Below are positions 1 through 6,159 of a DNA stretch of 7,588 nt, in pieces. How positions within the stretch are numbered: position 1 is the stretch's first letter; each line of letters begins with the position of its first letter. Both the position numbers and the translations under genes were made by a program. The stretch spans positions 1-7,588 of the forward strand of contig QIEB01000038.1 in NCBI GenBank assembly GCA_003229495.1. Direction: 5' to 3'. This stretch comes from Flammeovirgaceae bacterium. Lineage in GTDB: Bacteria > Bacteroidota > Bacteroidia > Cytophagales > Cyclobacteriaceae. The notes below the pieces were generated by a model. The model searched no databases, had not been told where the DNA came from, and saw only the letters and a list, made by a program, of their open reading frames with translations.

Positions 1-32
1 TCCTTGTCATAGGATCTTCTTTCTCTTTTCAT
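1..32 (-). CDS. Start of a probable IS3-family OrfA transposase (partial)
   Basis: An ATG at 30-32 on the minus strand opens the frame MKRERRSYDK and then leaves the window. A short, very basic start with an RR-x-Y motif is typical of the helix-turn-helix OrfA subunit of IS3-family transposases, where it is usually followed by EFK. In such elements OrfA binds the terminal repeats and OrfB, made by frameshifting, carries the DDE catalytic domain. Only ten codons are visible, so the call rests mostly on the terminal-repeat-like sequence just upstream (61-91). It could instead be an unrelated gene with a basic N-terminus. Confidence 0.4.
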   Translation of the reverse strand, partial: MKRERRSYDK

Positions 33-91
33 AATGGTAAGTTAATTGATTATGTGCTTAACTTACTGTCCAGTCAAATGTAGCAGGTCCA
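1..91 (-). mobile_element. Probable end of an IS3-family insertion sequence (partial)
   Basis: Read on the minus strand from position 91, the sequence begins TGGACCTGCTACATTTGAC and continues CTGGACAGT. This resembles IS3-family terminal inverted repeats, which start with TG and commonly carry a GGACA block about 20 bases in. About 59 bases further in lies an ATG opening a basic peptide like an IS3 OrfA start. Terminal repeat, short leader and OrfA in that order is the normal IS3 layout. The element runs off the window, so the other end, the target duplication and the transposase core cannot be seen. The outer boundary at about 91 is inferred from the TG start and from the tandem array starting at 93. 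The assignment is from remembered family patterns, not a search. Confidence 0.5.
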
Positions 92-92
92 C

Positions 93-216
93 ACGAGGGT
101 GTTAGGGACGAGGGTGTTAGGGACGAGGGTGTTAGGGACGAGGGTGTTAGGGTGTTAGGGTGTTAGGGTGTTGGGGTGTTAGGGTGTTAGGGTGTTGGGG
201 TGTTGGGGTGTTAGGG
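93..216. repeat. G-rich compound tandem repeat (15-mer x4, then 8-mer x8)
   Basis: Four exact copies of the 15-mer ACGAGGGTGTTAGGG occupy 93-107, 108-122, 123-137 and 138-152. They run straight into eight copies of the 8-mer TGTTRGGG at 153-216. The A/G position reads A, A, G, A, A, G, G, A. The 15-mer is itself ACGAGGG plus the 8-mer, so the two blocks share an origin. The top strand has GGG or GGGG every 7-8 bases, a pattern able to form G-quadruplexes, and contains the hexamer TTAGGG. The array is noncoding and lies between the suhB 3' end and the IS-like end. It has no spacers and is not a CRISPR. The perfect copies suggest recent slippage expansion (inference). Confidence 0.95.
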
Positions 217-256
217 GATTAGGAACAGCAGATCAATTGAACATTTGTCCGGAAAC

Positions 257-299
257 ATTCAGTCCTTCAGTCCCTCGGTCATTGAACAGTCCCTCAATC
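257..299. repeat. Degenerate 8-bp-period repeat, CAGTCC/TCAGTC type
   Basis: The run divides into ATTCAGTC, CTTCAGTC, CCTCGGTC, an 11-base ATTGAACAGTC, and CCTCAATC. The core CAGTCC(C/T)TC occurs at 260-268, 268-276 and 287-295. The period matches the 8-mer array at 93-216 but the sequence is unrelated and the strand bias is reversed (pyrimidine-rich on top). The octamer ATTGAACA also occurs twice, at 236-243 and 281-288. The array starts 13 bases beyond the suhB stop codon. No stem-loop followed by a U-run was found in 217-311, so where suhB transcription ends is not apparent. Confidence 0.6.
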
Positions 300-311
300 A
301 TTTAGTATGGG

Positions 312-1100
312 TCACCGCCAGTGGGACTGGATTATTTTTAGTACATCCGGGTGTACACCATTGGCAGCGATAATCTCACCTCCAAACAGGTAGTTGTTAC
401 CTCCCTGAAAATCAGTGACCATGCCACCGGCCTGTTGTACAATTAGGGCGCCGGCGGCAACATCATAGGACTTAAGATTAGGCTCAAAGAAACAGGAAAC
501 CCTGCCACAGGCAACATACGCCAAATCGGCAGCTGCGCTTCCCAGACGCCTCATCCCTTGAGTTTGTTGAATTAAACTGGTCACAATTTCCTGGTAGATA
601 TCTAACTTTTCAAATAGCAAATGGGGGAACCCGGACACTACCACGCTATCACTAAGAGTGGAAGATGAATATACGCTAATCTCCTTTTCATTGCAGTAAG
701 ACTTGCCATTCTGCAGCGCGTAAAAGCACTCATCCCGGTTGATCTCATAGACCACACCCAGTAGCAGTTCTCCCTTTGACAACAGGGCAACGCTAACAGA
801 AAAATAAGGTATGCCATGAACAAAATTGGTGGTCCCATCCAGGGGGTCTATCACCCATTGGATTGGCGCATTGTCTTGAGGAACAGTACCCTCTTCCGTA
901 ATGAATCCTGCCTCGGGCAATAGCTCCTGTAATCCTGAGACCAGTATCTTCTCCGCCTCGCGATCAACGTAAGAGACCAAATCGTTGGGGCCTTTAAATT
1001 CAATTCGCTCTAAGCTAAAAGATGCTTGCTCCTTTCGGATAAAGTCTCCACCCTGTTTGACTATGGTAATTACCTTTGGAAGAAGTTTTTGTAGATCCAT
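312..1100 (-). CDS. suhB: Inositol monophosphatase family protein (SuhB-like)
   Basis: The 262-residue product is full length for the Mg2+-dependent inositol monophosphatase family, which hydrolyses myo-inositol phosphates and related sugar or nucleotide phosphates in the cytoplasm. Visible signatures are the ITEEG acidic motif (E69/E70), the metal-binding WVIDPLDGTTNF motif at 82-93 (D85, D88), and the C-terminal SYDVAAGALIVQQAGG motif at 211-226 with the last metal ligand D213. There is no signal peptide. The ATG lies 4 nt after the lnt stop codon, so the two genes are almost certainly cotranscribed and translationally coupled. It is the last gene of the run. In E. coli, SuhB also assists rRNA transcription antitermination, but whether this protein does so cannot be told. 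The substrate is not determined; CysQ-like or histidinol-phosphatase relatives share the fold, though the motifs fit IMPase best. Confidence 0.9.
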   Translation of the reverse strand: MDLQKLLPKVITIVKQGGDFIRKEQASFSLERIEFKGPNDLVSYVDREAEKILVSGLQELLPEAGFITEEGTVPQDNAPIQWVIDPLDGTTNFVHGIPYFSVSVALLSKGELLLGVVYEINRDECFYALQNGKSYCNEKEISVYSSSTLSDSVVVSGFPHLLFEKLDIYQEIVTSLIQQTQGMRRLGSAAADLAYVACGRVSCFFEPNLKSYDVAAGALIVQQAGGMVTDFQGGNNYLFGGEIIAANGVHPDVLKIIQSHWR

Positions 1101-1104
1101 TTGT

Positions 1105-2766
1105 TCACTTCGTTATACGACTCTTAACCCAAGCCGCTAAAAATACTAATACTGATAACCATACAGCAGTTTTCCCAAGATAATCACCATATTTGGTGTA
1201 AAAAGTCTTGGTAGTATTGGCCTGGAGTTTTGCCTTAATCACTGCTTGCTCCCAAAATTCGGTGGGTTGAAGAATCTCTCCTTTTTGACTTATAAACGCG
1301 GTTATTCCAGTATTGGCGGATCTAGCTATGCTTCTCCTATTTTCAATTGCCCGTAACACCGCGTAATGCAGGTGCTGTTTGTGTTGTGGAGAGTCCTGCC
1401 ACCACCCGTCGTTGGTGATTATTCCAATAAACTGAGCTCCATTACGTACATACCTGGCCATGAAGTCACCATAAATAGACTCGTAGCAAATGGCGGGTGC
1501 CAACCCTACGCCATTTCGGTTAAAAAACACCGTACGCTCACTTTGTTTACCCATTTGACCACCAGTGCCACCAAAATCCACCAATAGATCAGACAGGAAC
1601 CCGAAAACCTTCGGATAGGGCACGGTCTCCGGGCCCGGCACCAACTTAGACTTGTGGTAAGTCTTGAAGCTACCATCGTCACCTAGAAAGTAAGCGGTAT
1701 TAAATAAATCATAATACACATCACCACTTTTTCTGGCGGTGGGAGTAGCTGCTGATTCACTGTTGTATACAGAATAACTGGTTAGACCTGTAAGCAAAGA
1801 TAATTGTGGCTGGCTTAGCTTAAAGCTGCGAATCTTCTCAATAGATTTGAGATCCTCCGCCTGAAGGGCCCTACTTTCCGATGTGATTTTATAAGCCAGC
1901 AGTGAGGACTCCTCGAATCCGCCATCTATTGCTGATTCTGGCCACAGGAGAAAAGCAGTAGAATCTGTAATCTCCTGCCTCGATAATTGTACAAAACGGT
2001 CCACCTGCTGATCAAACTTGATGAAATTATCACTGTCAATAAATTTTTCTGTATAAGGATCAATATTTGGCTGGACCACTACAATCTCAACAGCCGGACC
2101 GCTCTCCTCATAATTAAAATAGATGGAATACGATATAAATATGGGCAGTAGCAGCGCCAACCAAGTGGTAATTGTATACACTCGATGAGTACCATCCTGG
2201 TTAGTCAGTATATGATAAAAACCAAGATTAATCAACAAAATCCAAATAGTACCACCAAACACTCCGGTATATTCATACCACTGGATCCATTCAGGATACA
2301 TGGCAAGCCCATTCCCCAGGGTTAGCCAGGGCCAGGATATTTCCCAATTCAGATGAATATACTCAAAGGTACACCAGTACAGTACCAAACAAAGATATCC
2401 CCAGGGTGCACCGGCCAGTCTTTTAGTATATCGGAACAATATCCATGGGATACTCATTAATAGAGCATTGGCTGCAATGGCTACCACACTTCCTGCTGCG
2501 GTGGAATAATACAACCACCAGGTAGTTCCAATATTCCAAACGAGACAGGCCCACCATACCAAAATAAAGAACTTAAGCCCTGAACGCTTAGTTGATAATT
2601 GTTCCTCGATCCATAAAAGAGGTATCCAGGCTACAAATAGAATTGGGGCCGCCGGGCTTACCGGCCATGCCAGCCACAACAGTAGTCCTGTTAATGTGGA
2701 TGCGCTCCAAATTGTAAATCCATTTACCGGTATTCTACTCACCTGCAATGACAATAACCAGCTCAC
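1105..2766 (-). CDS. lnt: Apolipoprotein N-acyltransferase
   Basis: Lnt transfers an acyl chain from phospholipid to the N-terminal cysteine of apolipoproteins, the last step of lipoprotein maturation, at the periplasmic face of the inner membrane. The 553-residue product has hydrophobic segments across about 17-217, a nitrilase-like domain at about 227-505 and a final membrane helix at about 530-547. The catalytic triad is visible: E277 in LLWPES, K372 in YHKSKLVP and C427 in AICYES. The loop reads LVPGPE where E. coli has LVPFGE. The listed start is GTG (2764-2766), which overlaps rsmI by 32 nt. A second in-frame GTG at 2740-2742 would shorten the protein by 8 residues and reduce the overlap to 8 nt, so the exact start is open. 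It is followed 4 nt later by suhB. Confidence 0.95.
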   Translation of the reverse strand: MSWLLSLQVSRIPVNGFTIWSASTLTGLLLWLAWPVSPAAPILFVAWIPLLWIEEQLSTKRSGLKFFILVWWACLVWNIGTTWWLYYSTAAGSVVAIAANALLMSIPWILFRYTKRLAGAPWGYLCLVLYWCTFEYIHLNWEISWPWLTLGNGLAMYPEWIQWYEYTGVFGGTIWILLINLGFYHILTNQDGTHRVYTITTWLALLLPIFISYSIYFNYEESGPAVEIVVVQPNIDPYTEKFIDSDNFIKFDQQVDRFVQLSRQEITDSTAFLLWPESAIDGGFEESSLLAYKITSESRALQAEDLKSIEKIRSFKLSQPQLSLLTGLTSYSVYNSESAATPTARKSGDVYYDLFNTAYFLGDDGSFKTYHKSKLVPGPETVPYPKVFGFLSDLLVDFGGTGGQMGKQSERTVFFNRNGVGLAPAICYESIYGDFMARYVRNGAQFIGIITNDGWWQDSPQHKQHLHYAVLRAIENRRSIARSANTGITAFISQKGEILQPTEFWEQAVIKAKLQANTTKTFYTKYGDYLGKTAVWLSVLVFLAAWVKSRITK

Positions 2767-3412
2767 CTTTTAATGTGTTATGTCTAAAATAATTTAAAAG
2801 CTCTTCCAAAGAACCATTGATGGTTTCCTCATGTAGTTTGGTTAATTCTCTGGAAATAGAGGCTTGGCGATCATTCCCAAGCAGTTCTCCCAATTGCTCC
2901 AAAGTTTTCAACAGCCGATGAGGAGATTCGTACAATATTACCGTTTTTGATTCTTTCTTGATCTCTTCAAGCCGGGTTTTTCTACCCTTTTTTGGTGGCA
3001 GGAATCCCTCAAATACAAAACGATCGCTGGGAAGGCCCGAATTTACCAGGGCAGGGATCAGCGCAGTTGCACCAGGCAAGCATTCAACAGGAATCTGATG
3101 CTCATTGCAGGCCCTTACCAACAAAAACCCAGGATCGGAAATTGCAGGTGTACCGGCATCACTGATCAGGGCCATGGTTTCACCCTGCCTAAGACGCTCG
3201 ATTAACGAGTTCAGCTTTTTGTGTTCATTGAATGCATGGAAGCTTTCTGAAGTACTATTAATTTGGTAATGCCGAAGGAGTTTTGACGAGGTTCTGGTAT
3301 CCTCAGCAAGTATGGTATCCACCTCCTTCAGAATTTCCAGTGCCCGCATGGTAATGTCACTCAAATTCCCTATCGGAGTGGGAACCAAATAAAGTTTGGC
3401 GGGTATCTGCAT
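2735..3412 (-). CDS. rsmI: 16S rRNA (cytidine-1402-2'-O)-methyltransferase
   Basis: RsmI uses S-adenosylmethionine to 2'-O-methylate C1402 in the ribosomal decoding centre. The 225-residue product is a complete tetrapyrrole-methylase-fold domain. Signatures are LYLVPTPIGNLSDITMRALE near the N-terminus, ILAEDTRTSSKLL at 34-46, the SAM-binding LISDAGTPAISDPG at 82-95, ECLPGATALIPALVNSGLP at 110-128, FEGFLPPKKGRK at 134-145 and YESPHRL at 161-167. It is shorter than E. coli RsmI (286 residues) and lacks the C-terminal extension, as I would expect for Bacteroidota versions. The ATG at 3410-3412 lies inside a perfect 7-bp hairpin. The stop codon lies inside the beginning of lnt, so translation of the two is probably coupled. 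Confidence 0.95.
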   Translation of the reverse strand: MQIPAKLYLVPTPIGNLSDITMRALEILKEVDTILAEDTRTSSKLLRHYQINSTSESFHAFNEHKKLNSLIERLRQGETMALISDAGTPAISDPGFLLVRACNEHQIPVECLPGATALIPALVNSGLPSDRFVFEGFLPPKKGRKTRLEEIKKESKTVILYESPHRLLKTLEQLGELLGNDRQASISRELTKLHEETINGSLEELLNYFRHNTLKGELVIVIAGE

Positions 3413-3428
3413 GCTTAAAGATAAGCAT
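3411..3428 (-). promoter_or_regulatory. Perfect hairpin covering the rsmI start codon
   Basis: On the minus strand ATGCTTA (3428-3422) pairs perfectly with TAAGCAT (3417-3411) around the four-base loop TCTT. The right arm takes in the A and U of the rsmI AUG (3412-3410), so the start codon would be partly hidden in a folded mRNA. The left arm carries a second AUG (3428-3426) in another frame, opening a 23-codon reading frame that overlaps the rsmI start. The inverted repeat is directly visible. A regulatory role is inference, and seven A/T-rich base pairs give only modest stability. Confidence 0.35.
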
Positions 3429-3463
3429 ACCCTGTTAATTCTAAATGACAGCTATGTTTAAAA

Positions 3464-3697
3464 TTAACTCAATAATTCATCAATGGCTGCCGCAAGTTTG
3501 TGATCTCGTTCAGTGACAATATCACCCTGATCGTGCGTGCTCAATTCGATGGTTACTGTATGATAAATATTGCTCCAGTTGGGATGGTGATTCATTTTCT
3601 CAGCAAGAATGGCCACTTTACTCATGAAACCAAAAGCTTCAACGAAGTTCCTGAATTCAAAAATGCGCTTGAGCTTATTGTTTTCTTCTTTCCACAT
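3464..3697 (-). CDS. Pterin-4a-carbinolamine dehydratase (4a-hydroxytetrahydrobiopterin dehydratase)
   Basis: The family dehydrates 4a-hydroxytetrahydropterin to quinonoid dihydropterin, recycling the cofactor of aromatic amino acid hydroxylases in the cytoplasm. The 77-residue product carries the diagnostic EKMNHHPNWSNIY block (33-45; H37, H38, P39, W41) and STHDQGDIVTERD (53-65). It is shorter than the roughly 95-110 residues of many members and lacks the usual N-terminal strand with its GW motif. The MWKEENNKLKRIFEF start matches what I recall as the normal Bacteroidota form, so I do not read this as truncation. It starts 3 nt after the DUF493 stop codon. No phenylalanine hydroxylase gene is in the window, so a role in phenylalanine catabolism, molybdopterin metabolism or general pterin repair cannot be chosen. 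Confidence 0.9.
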   Translation of the reverse strand: MWKEENNKLKRIFEFRNFVEAFGFMSKVAILAEKMNHHPNWSNIYHTVTIELSTHDQGDIVTERDHKLAAAIDELLS

Positions 3698-3700
3698 GAC

Positions 3701-3967
3701 TTATAAGGCTAATACACCATCAATATGATAAGCCTTATCATAAATATCAAGAACCTCCTGGGCTGAAACCATCATTATTTTAGCTGTGACACTGCGGTAT
3801 TTACCCTTAGAGGACGCCTTAACAGTAGCCTGTCCATCAGGGAAAAGCGCCACTACCAAATCTTCCTTGCTACTGGGAGCAATGAACTTAAACATGTACC
3901 AGGTAGGCCATTGATGCTCCTGATCCAACATTTGCATAAACTCTTCTCTGGACTCAGTAAAGTCCAT
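3701..3967 (-). CDS. DUF493 family protein (YbeD-like)
   Basis: This 88-residue cytoplasmic protein fits the DUF493/YbeD family, small ferredoxin-like alpha/beta proteins resembling regulatory ACT-type domains, with no settled function. The match is in YMFKFIAPSSKEDLVVALF at 24-42, the conserved SSKGKYRSVTAKIMMVSAQEV stretch at 52-72 (S-x-KGKY-x-S-V/I-T) and the IYDKAYHIDGVLAL C-terminus at 75-88. There is no signal peptide or membrane segment. The ATG at 3965-3967 lies 21 nt after the ppiD tail stop codon, and its own stop is 3 nt before the dehydratase ATG, so it sits inside the operon. The tight link with the pterin dehydratase may reflect cotranscription only. Confidence 0.8.
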   Translation of the reverse strand: MDFTESREEFMQMLDQEHQWPTWYMFKFIAPSSKEDLVVALFPDGQATVKASSKGKYRSVTAKIMMVSAQEVLDIYDKAYHIDGVLAL

Positions 3968-3988
3968 ATTATTAATTATGATTTAGAA

Positions 3989-4252
3989 TCAGAAGAACTT
4001 ATATCTGCGATCCTCAATATCTGCATACTCCTTCACTGCGCTAACAATGTTAAACGCTATACGGTTTTCATACTGTTGCATCAATTGCTGCTTATATAGT
4101 GAGTAATCTGCTATTTGTGGAGCTGGTGTTATGGATATCATTTCCAGTACTAACACCCCGTTTTCAGAACCGAATGGCTCACTTCTTTCTCCACTTTCCA
4201 AAGCAAAGACTTTACCTACCGCCTCCGGCGCAAACCCAACATTAGGTACCAT
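3989..4252 (-). pseudogene. Out-of-frame C-terminal segment of the ppiD isomerase gene
   Basis: This 87-codon frame begins VPNVGFAPEAVGKVF after its first codon and ends YADIEDRRYKFF. It reads as the missing tail of the isomerase just upstream: the second half of a degenerate parvulin-like repeat (APEAVGKVFALESGERSEPF, then ENGVLVLEM) and a coiled C-terminal helix. Joined to the 615-residue frame it gives about 700 residues, the usual Bacteroidota length. It is +1 relative to the main frame and overlaps it by 11 nt. A stop codon (TGA, 4253-4255) precedes its ATG in its own frame, so the shift must occur within about 4245-4253. It has no signal sequence, so an independent protein is unlikely, although the ATG at 4250-4252 could allow reinitiation. 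The frame has stayed open with family-like residues. Confidence 0.75.
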
Positions 4253-6089
4253 TCAACTTTAGGTCACTAGTATTGTAGATACTGGCATCGGTTCCATAAA
4301 CTGCAGCTTTAGCATCGAGATCACCCTCGGCGTTTTTTAACTTTTCTATGATAATTTGTACCTTCTTTTGGTCCTTTACTTTAACCGTAAGCTCATTTCG
4401 AATATCATCTATTGAAGCGGTGCCTTTTTCTGAAAACCCTGTCATGACAGCTACTACATAACTCTCTTCAACCTCATATACACCCGATACCTTGCCGATT
4501 TTGGCATCCCGGTACAACCAGCTTATTACAGATCGGGCATTTCCCAAAGTGCCAAACCTCCTGGCATTTTTGTCGATATTTGGAGCCTCCTGTATCAGGA
4601 TGTTGTCCTTCTGGGCATTTTCATCAAACTCCCTGAGGTTTTCACTGGTGCCGGCAAAGAAATCTGCTTTTCTAAAGGCCTCGTCGCGGGTATTGTCACT
4701 GGGCACCAATAACCTACTGATAGTAGCTATTTTAAAAGCTTTTTTGGTTTTCATATTAGTGACATCGATTATATGATATCCAAAGTCCGTCTCAACCAGG
4801 TCTATTAAAAGCCCCGGTGTAGTTGCAGAAAATACGGCCTCCTGAAAAGGCGCTACCATTGCACCTGTCCTGAACCATCCTAGGTCTCCCCCTCTGGTCG
4901 AGGTTCCATCAGTCCCATATTGTTGAGCCATTTCCGCGAAATCAGCTCCATTTTTGATCTGTCGCAAAACCTCAAGAGCTTGAGTTCGGGTCTCAGTCTT
5001 AGATTCCTTACTGTCATCGGTTCCTTTAAATAGAATATGCCTGGCCCGGGCGGCATAAATAGTATCTTCCACTTCCTCTGAGATCTTATAGAGATTATAG
5101 TACCCGTTCCCGGTGAAGGGGCCGTAAATCGAGCCTGGGGCTAGGTATGAATATTCCTCTTGCAAAATTTGTGGTAGGGCATCTACGGAAAATTGATCGA
5201 ATCCCGTACCAAACTCAGTATTTGCTCTTGCATAAATTGAATCATCAGTGATGGTTGAGAACTCTTCACGCAGGTTAATTAACTCCTGTTGAAAATCGGC
5301 ACTATCTGTTCCCGACGGAAGAATCGGGAAAGTTACATATTTCATGGATCTGCTTTCCTCCACTTCAAATTCAGAAGCATGATCATCCAGATAAGATCGC
5401 AATTCGGAATCGGTAACCGTTACCATGGAATCACTTACGGCATAATAAGGAACATACAGATACTTCAGCTCCGCAACCGTAGTTTGTTCTTCATATAGTC
5501 TTTTGGATTCCTCCAGGCTGGCGTAACTTGACTTAACCAAGAGATTATCGTATTTGATTCTTCGGCGTCCGGCTATTATATCCTCCTCCATACTATACCA
5601 CATAGCCTGATTTTGAACAGGTAGGTTACTCAGATTACTGAGGAACTGAACAATACTTATTTTGTCAAACTCACCTGTTTCAGGGTTAGTAAATGCTGCC
5701 ACCAAATCCGGGTGTATGTTTTTCCCCTGTACCATGTCGACTTCTTCTTCATCGGTGACCACGATACCTAGACTCCTGAACTGCTCAGTGAAAGCAATAT
5801 CAGAAATCAACTTTTCCCAAGCTTGTTCTCGCAATGTGTTGCTTTCAACATCTGATGGACGCCTACCATTCCTCATGGCAAACTTGTCGGACAACACTTC
5901 AATGGTGCCCTGATATTCCGGTGCCATAATGGTCTGACCAGCTATTTCACCTACACTATTATTTCGTCCTCCAAAAAGTGCTGAGCTTGGTCCCAGCAAA
6001 TCCGCCAGAACGAAGGAAATGATGGCAAACCCCACCGCTACTACGATTGCGGTGCCCATCTTATTCCTTAATTTATTAATCAATGCCAT
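4242..6089 (-). CDS. ppiD: SurA/PpiD-type periplasmic peptidyl-prolyl isomerase, C-terminus frameshifted
   Basis: PpiD-type proteins are inner-membrane-anchored chaperones and isomerases that help fold exported proteins in the periplasm. The N-terminus (MALINKLRNKMG, then a hydrophobic helix at about 13-31) is a single membrane anchor. A SurA-like N-domain follows at about 45-200. A parvulin (PpiC) domain lies at about 347-445, with ARARHILFKG, GADFAEMAQQYGTDG, GGDLGWFRTGAMVAPFQEAVF and TDFGYHIIDV. A second degenerate parvulin-like region starts at about 550 and is cut by a TAA stop (4242-4244) after DLKLNGT. The rest of the protein continues in the +1 frame (3989-4252). A sequencing error, a recent indel or recoding are all possible. 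The catalytic domain is intact, so the 615-residue product could still work in part. A good promoter lies just upstream. Confidence 0.9.
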   Translation of the reverse strand: MALINKLRNKMGTAIVVAVGFAIISFVLADLLGPSSALFGGRNNSVGEIAGQTIMAPEYQGTIEVLSDKFAMRNGRRPSDVESNTLREQAWEKLISDIAFTEQFRSLGIVVTDEEEVDMVQGKNIHPDLVAAFTNPETGEFDKISIVQFLSNLSNLPVQNQAMWYSMEEDIIAGRRRIKYDNLLVKSSYASLEESKRLYEEQTTVAELKYLYVPYYAVSDSMVTVTDSELRSYLDDHASEFEVEESRSMKYVTFPILPSGTDSADFQQELINLREEFSTITDDSIYARANTEFGTGFDQFSVDALPQILQEEYSYLAPGSIYGPFTGNGYYNLYKISEEVEDTIYAARARHILFKGTDDSKESKTETRTQALEVLRQIKNGADFAEMAQQYGTDGTSTRGGDLGWFRTGAMVAPFQEAVFSATTPGLLIDLVETDFGYHIIDVTNMKTKKAFKIATISRLLVPSDNTRDEAFRKADFFAGTSENLREFDENAQKDNILIQEAPNIDKNARRFGTLGNARSVISWLYRDAKIGKVSGVYEVEESYVVAVMTGFSEKGTASIDDIRNELTVKVKDQKKVQIIIEKLKNAEGDLDAKAAVYGTDASIYNTSDLKLNGT

Positions 6090-6112
6090 AATTCCGTTTT
6101 AATAGAGAACGG

Positions 6113-6144
6113 CAAAATTAACCACATAATAAGTCATAATCAAA
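6113..6144 (-). promoter_or_regulatory. Bacteroidota-type promoter for ppiD and downstream genes
   Basis: On the minus strand, TTTG (6144-6141) is followed after exactly 20 nt by TAATTTTG (6120-6113). This matches the Bacteroidota sigma-ABfr consensus TTTG / TAnnTTTG at normal spacing, with no mismatch in either box. Initiation about 7 nt downstream would fall near 6105-6107 and leave a leader of roughly 16-18 nt before the ppiD ATG. The promoter lies wholly in the 70-bp gap after the CNNM gene stop. It implies that the seven-gene run can be transcribed separately from the CNNM gene. Confidence 0.7.
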
Positions 6145-6159
6145 GGATTGCCAGGAAAC

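Noticed and set aside
93..216. CRISPR array or a true telomere
   Set aside because: Units are directly contiguous with no spacers, so it is not a CRISPR. The 8-mer contains TTAGGG, but the array is internal, short and flanked by ordinary bacterial sequence, so it is not a chromosome end.
1366..1587. Plus-strand open frame of 73 codons
   Set aside because: It lies wholly antisense to the catalytic half of lnt, has no recognisable motif and no promoter; it is a shadow of the real gene.
3413..3463. TATCTTTA box upstream of rsmI as a second Bacteroidota promoter
   Set aside because: It misses the final G of TAnnTTTG, has no proper TTTG at the right distance and lies too close to the start codon.
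3911..4099. Plus-strand open frame of 62 codons across the gap between the isomerase tail and DUF493
   Set aside because: It is antisense to two supported genes, has low-complexity hydrophobic content and no start signals.
5662..5913. Plus-strand open frame of 83 codons inside the isomerase gene
   Set aside because: It is antisense to the conserved SurA-like N-domain and its translation resembles no family.
6094..6112. CCGTT/AACGG inverted repeat between the CNNM gene and ppiD, considered as a terminator or leader hairpin
   Set aside because: Only five pairs with a nine-base loop and no U-run; the predicted transcription start lies past its first arm, so the RNA would probably not contain the whole stem.
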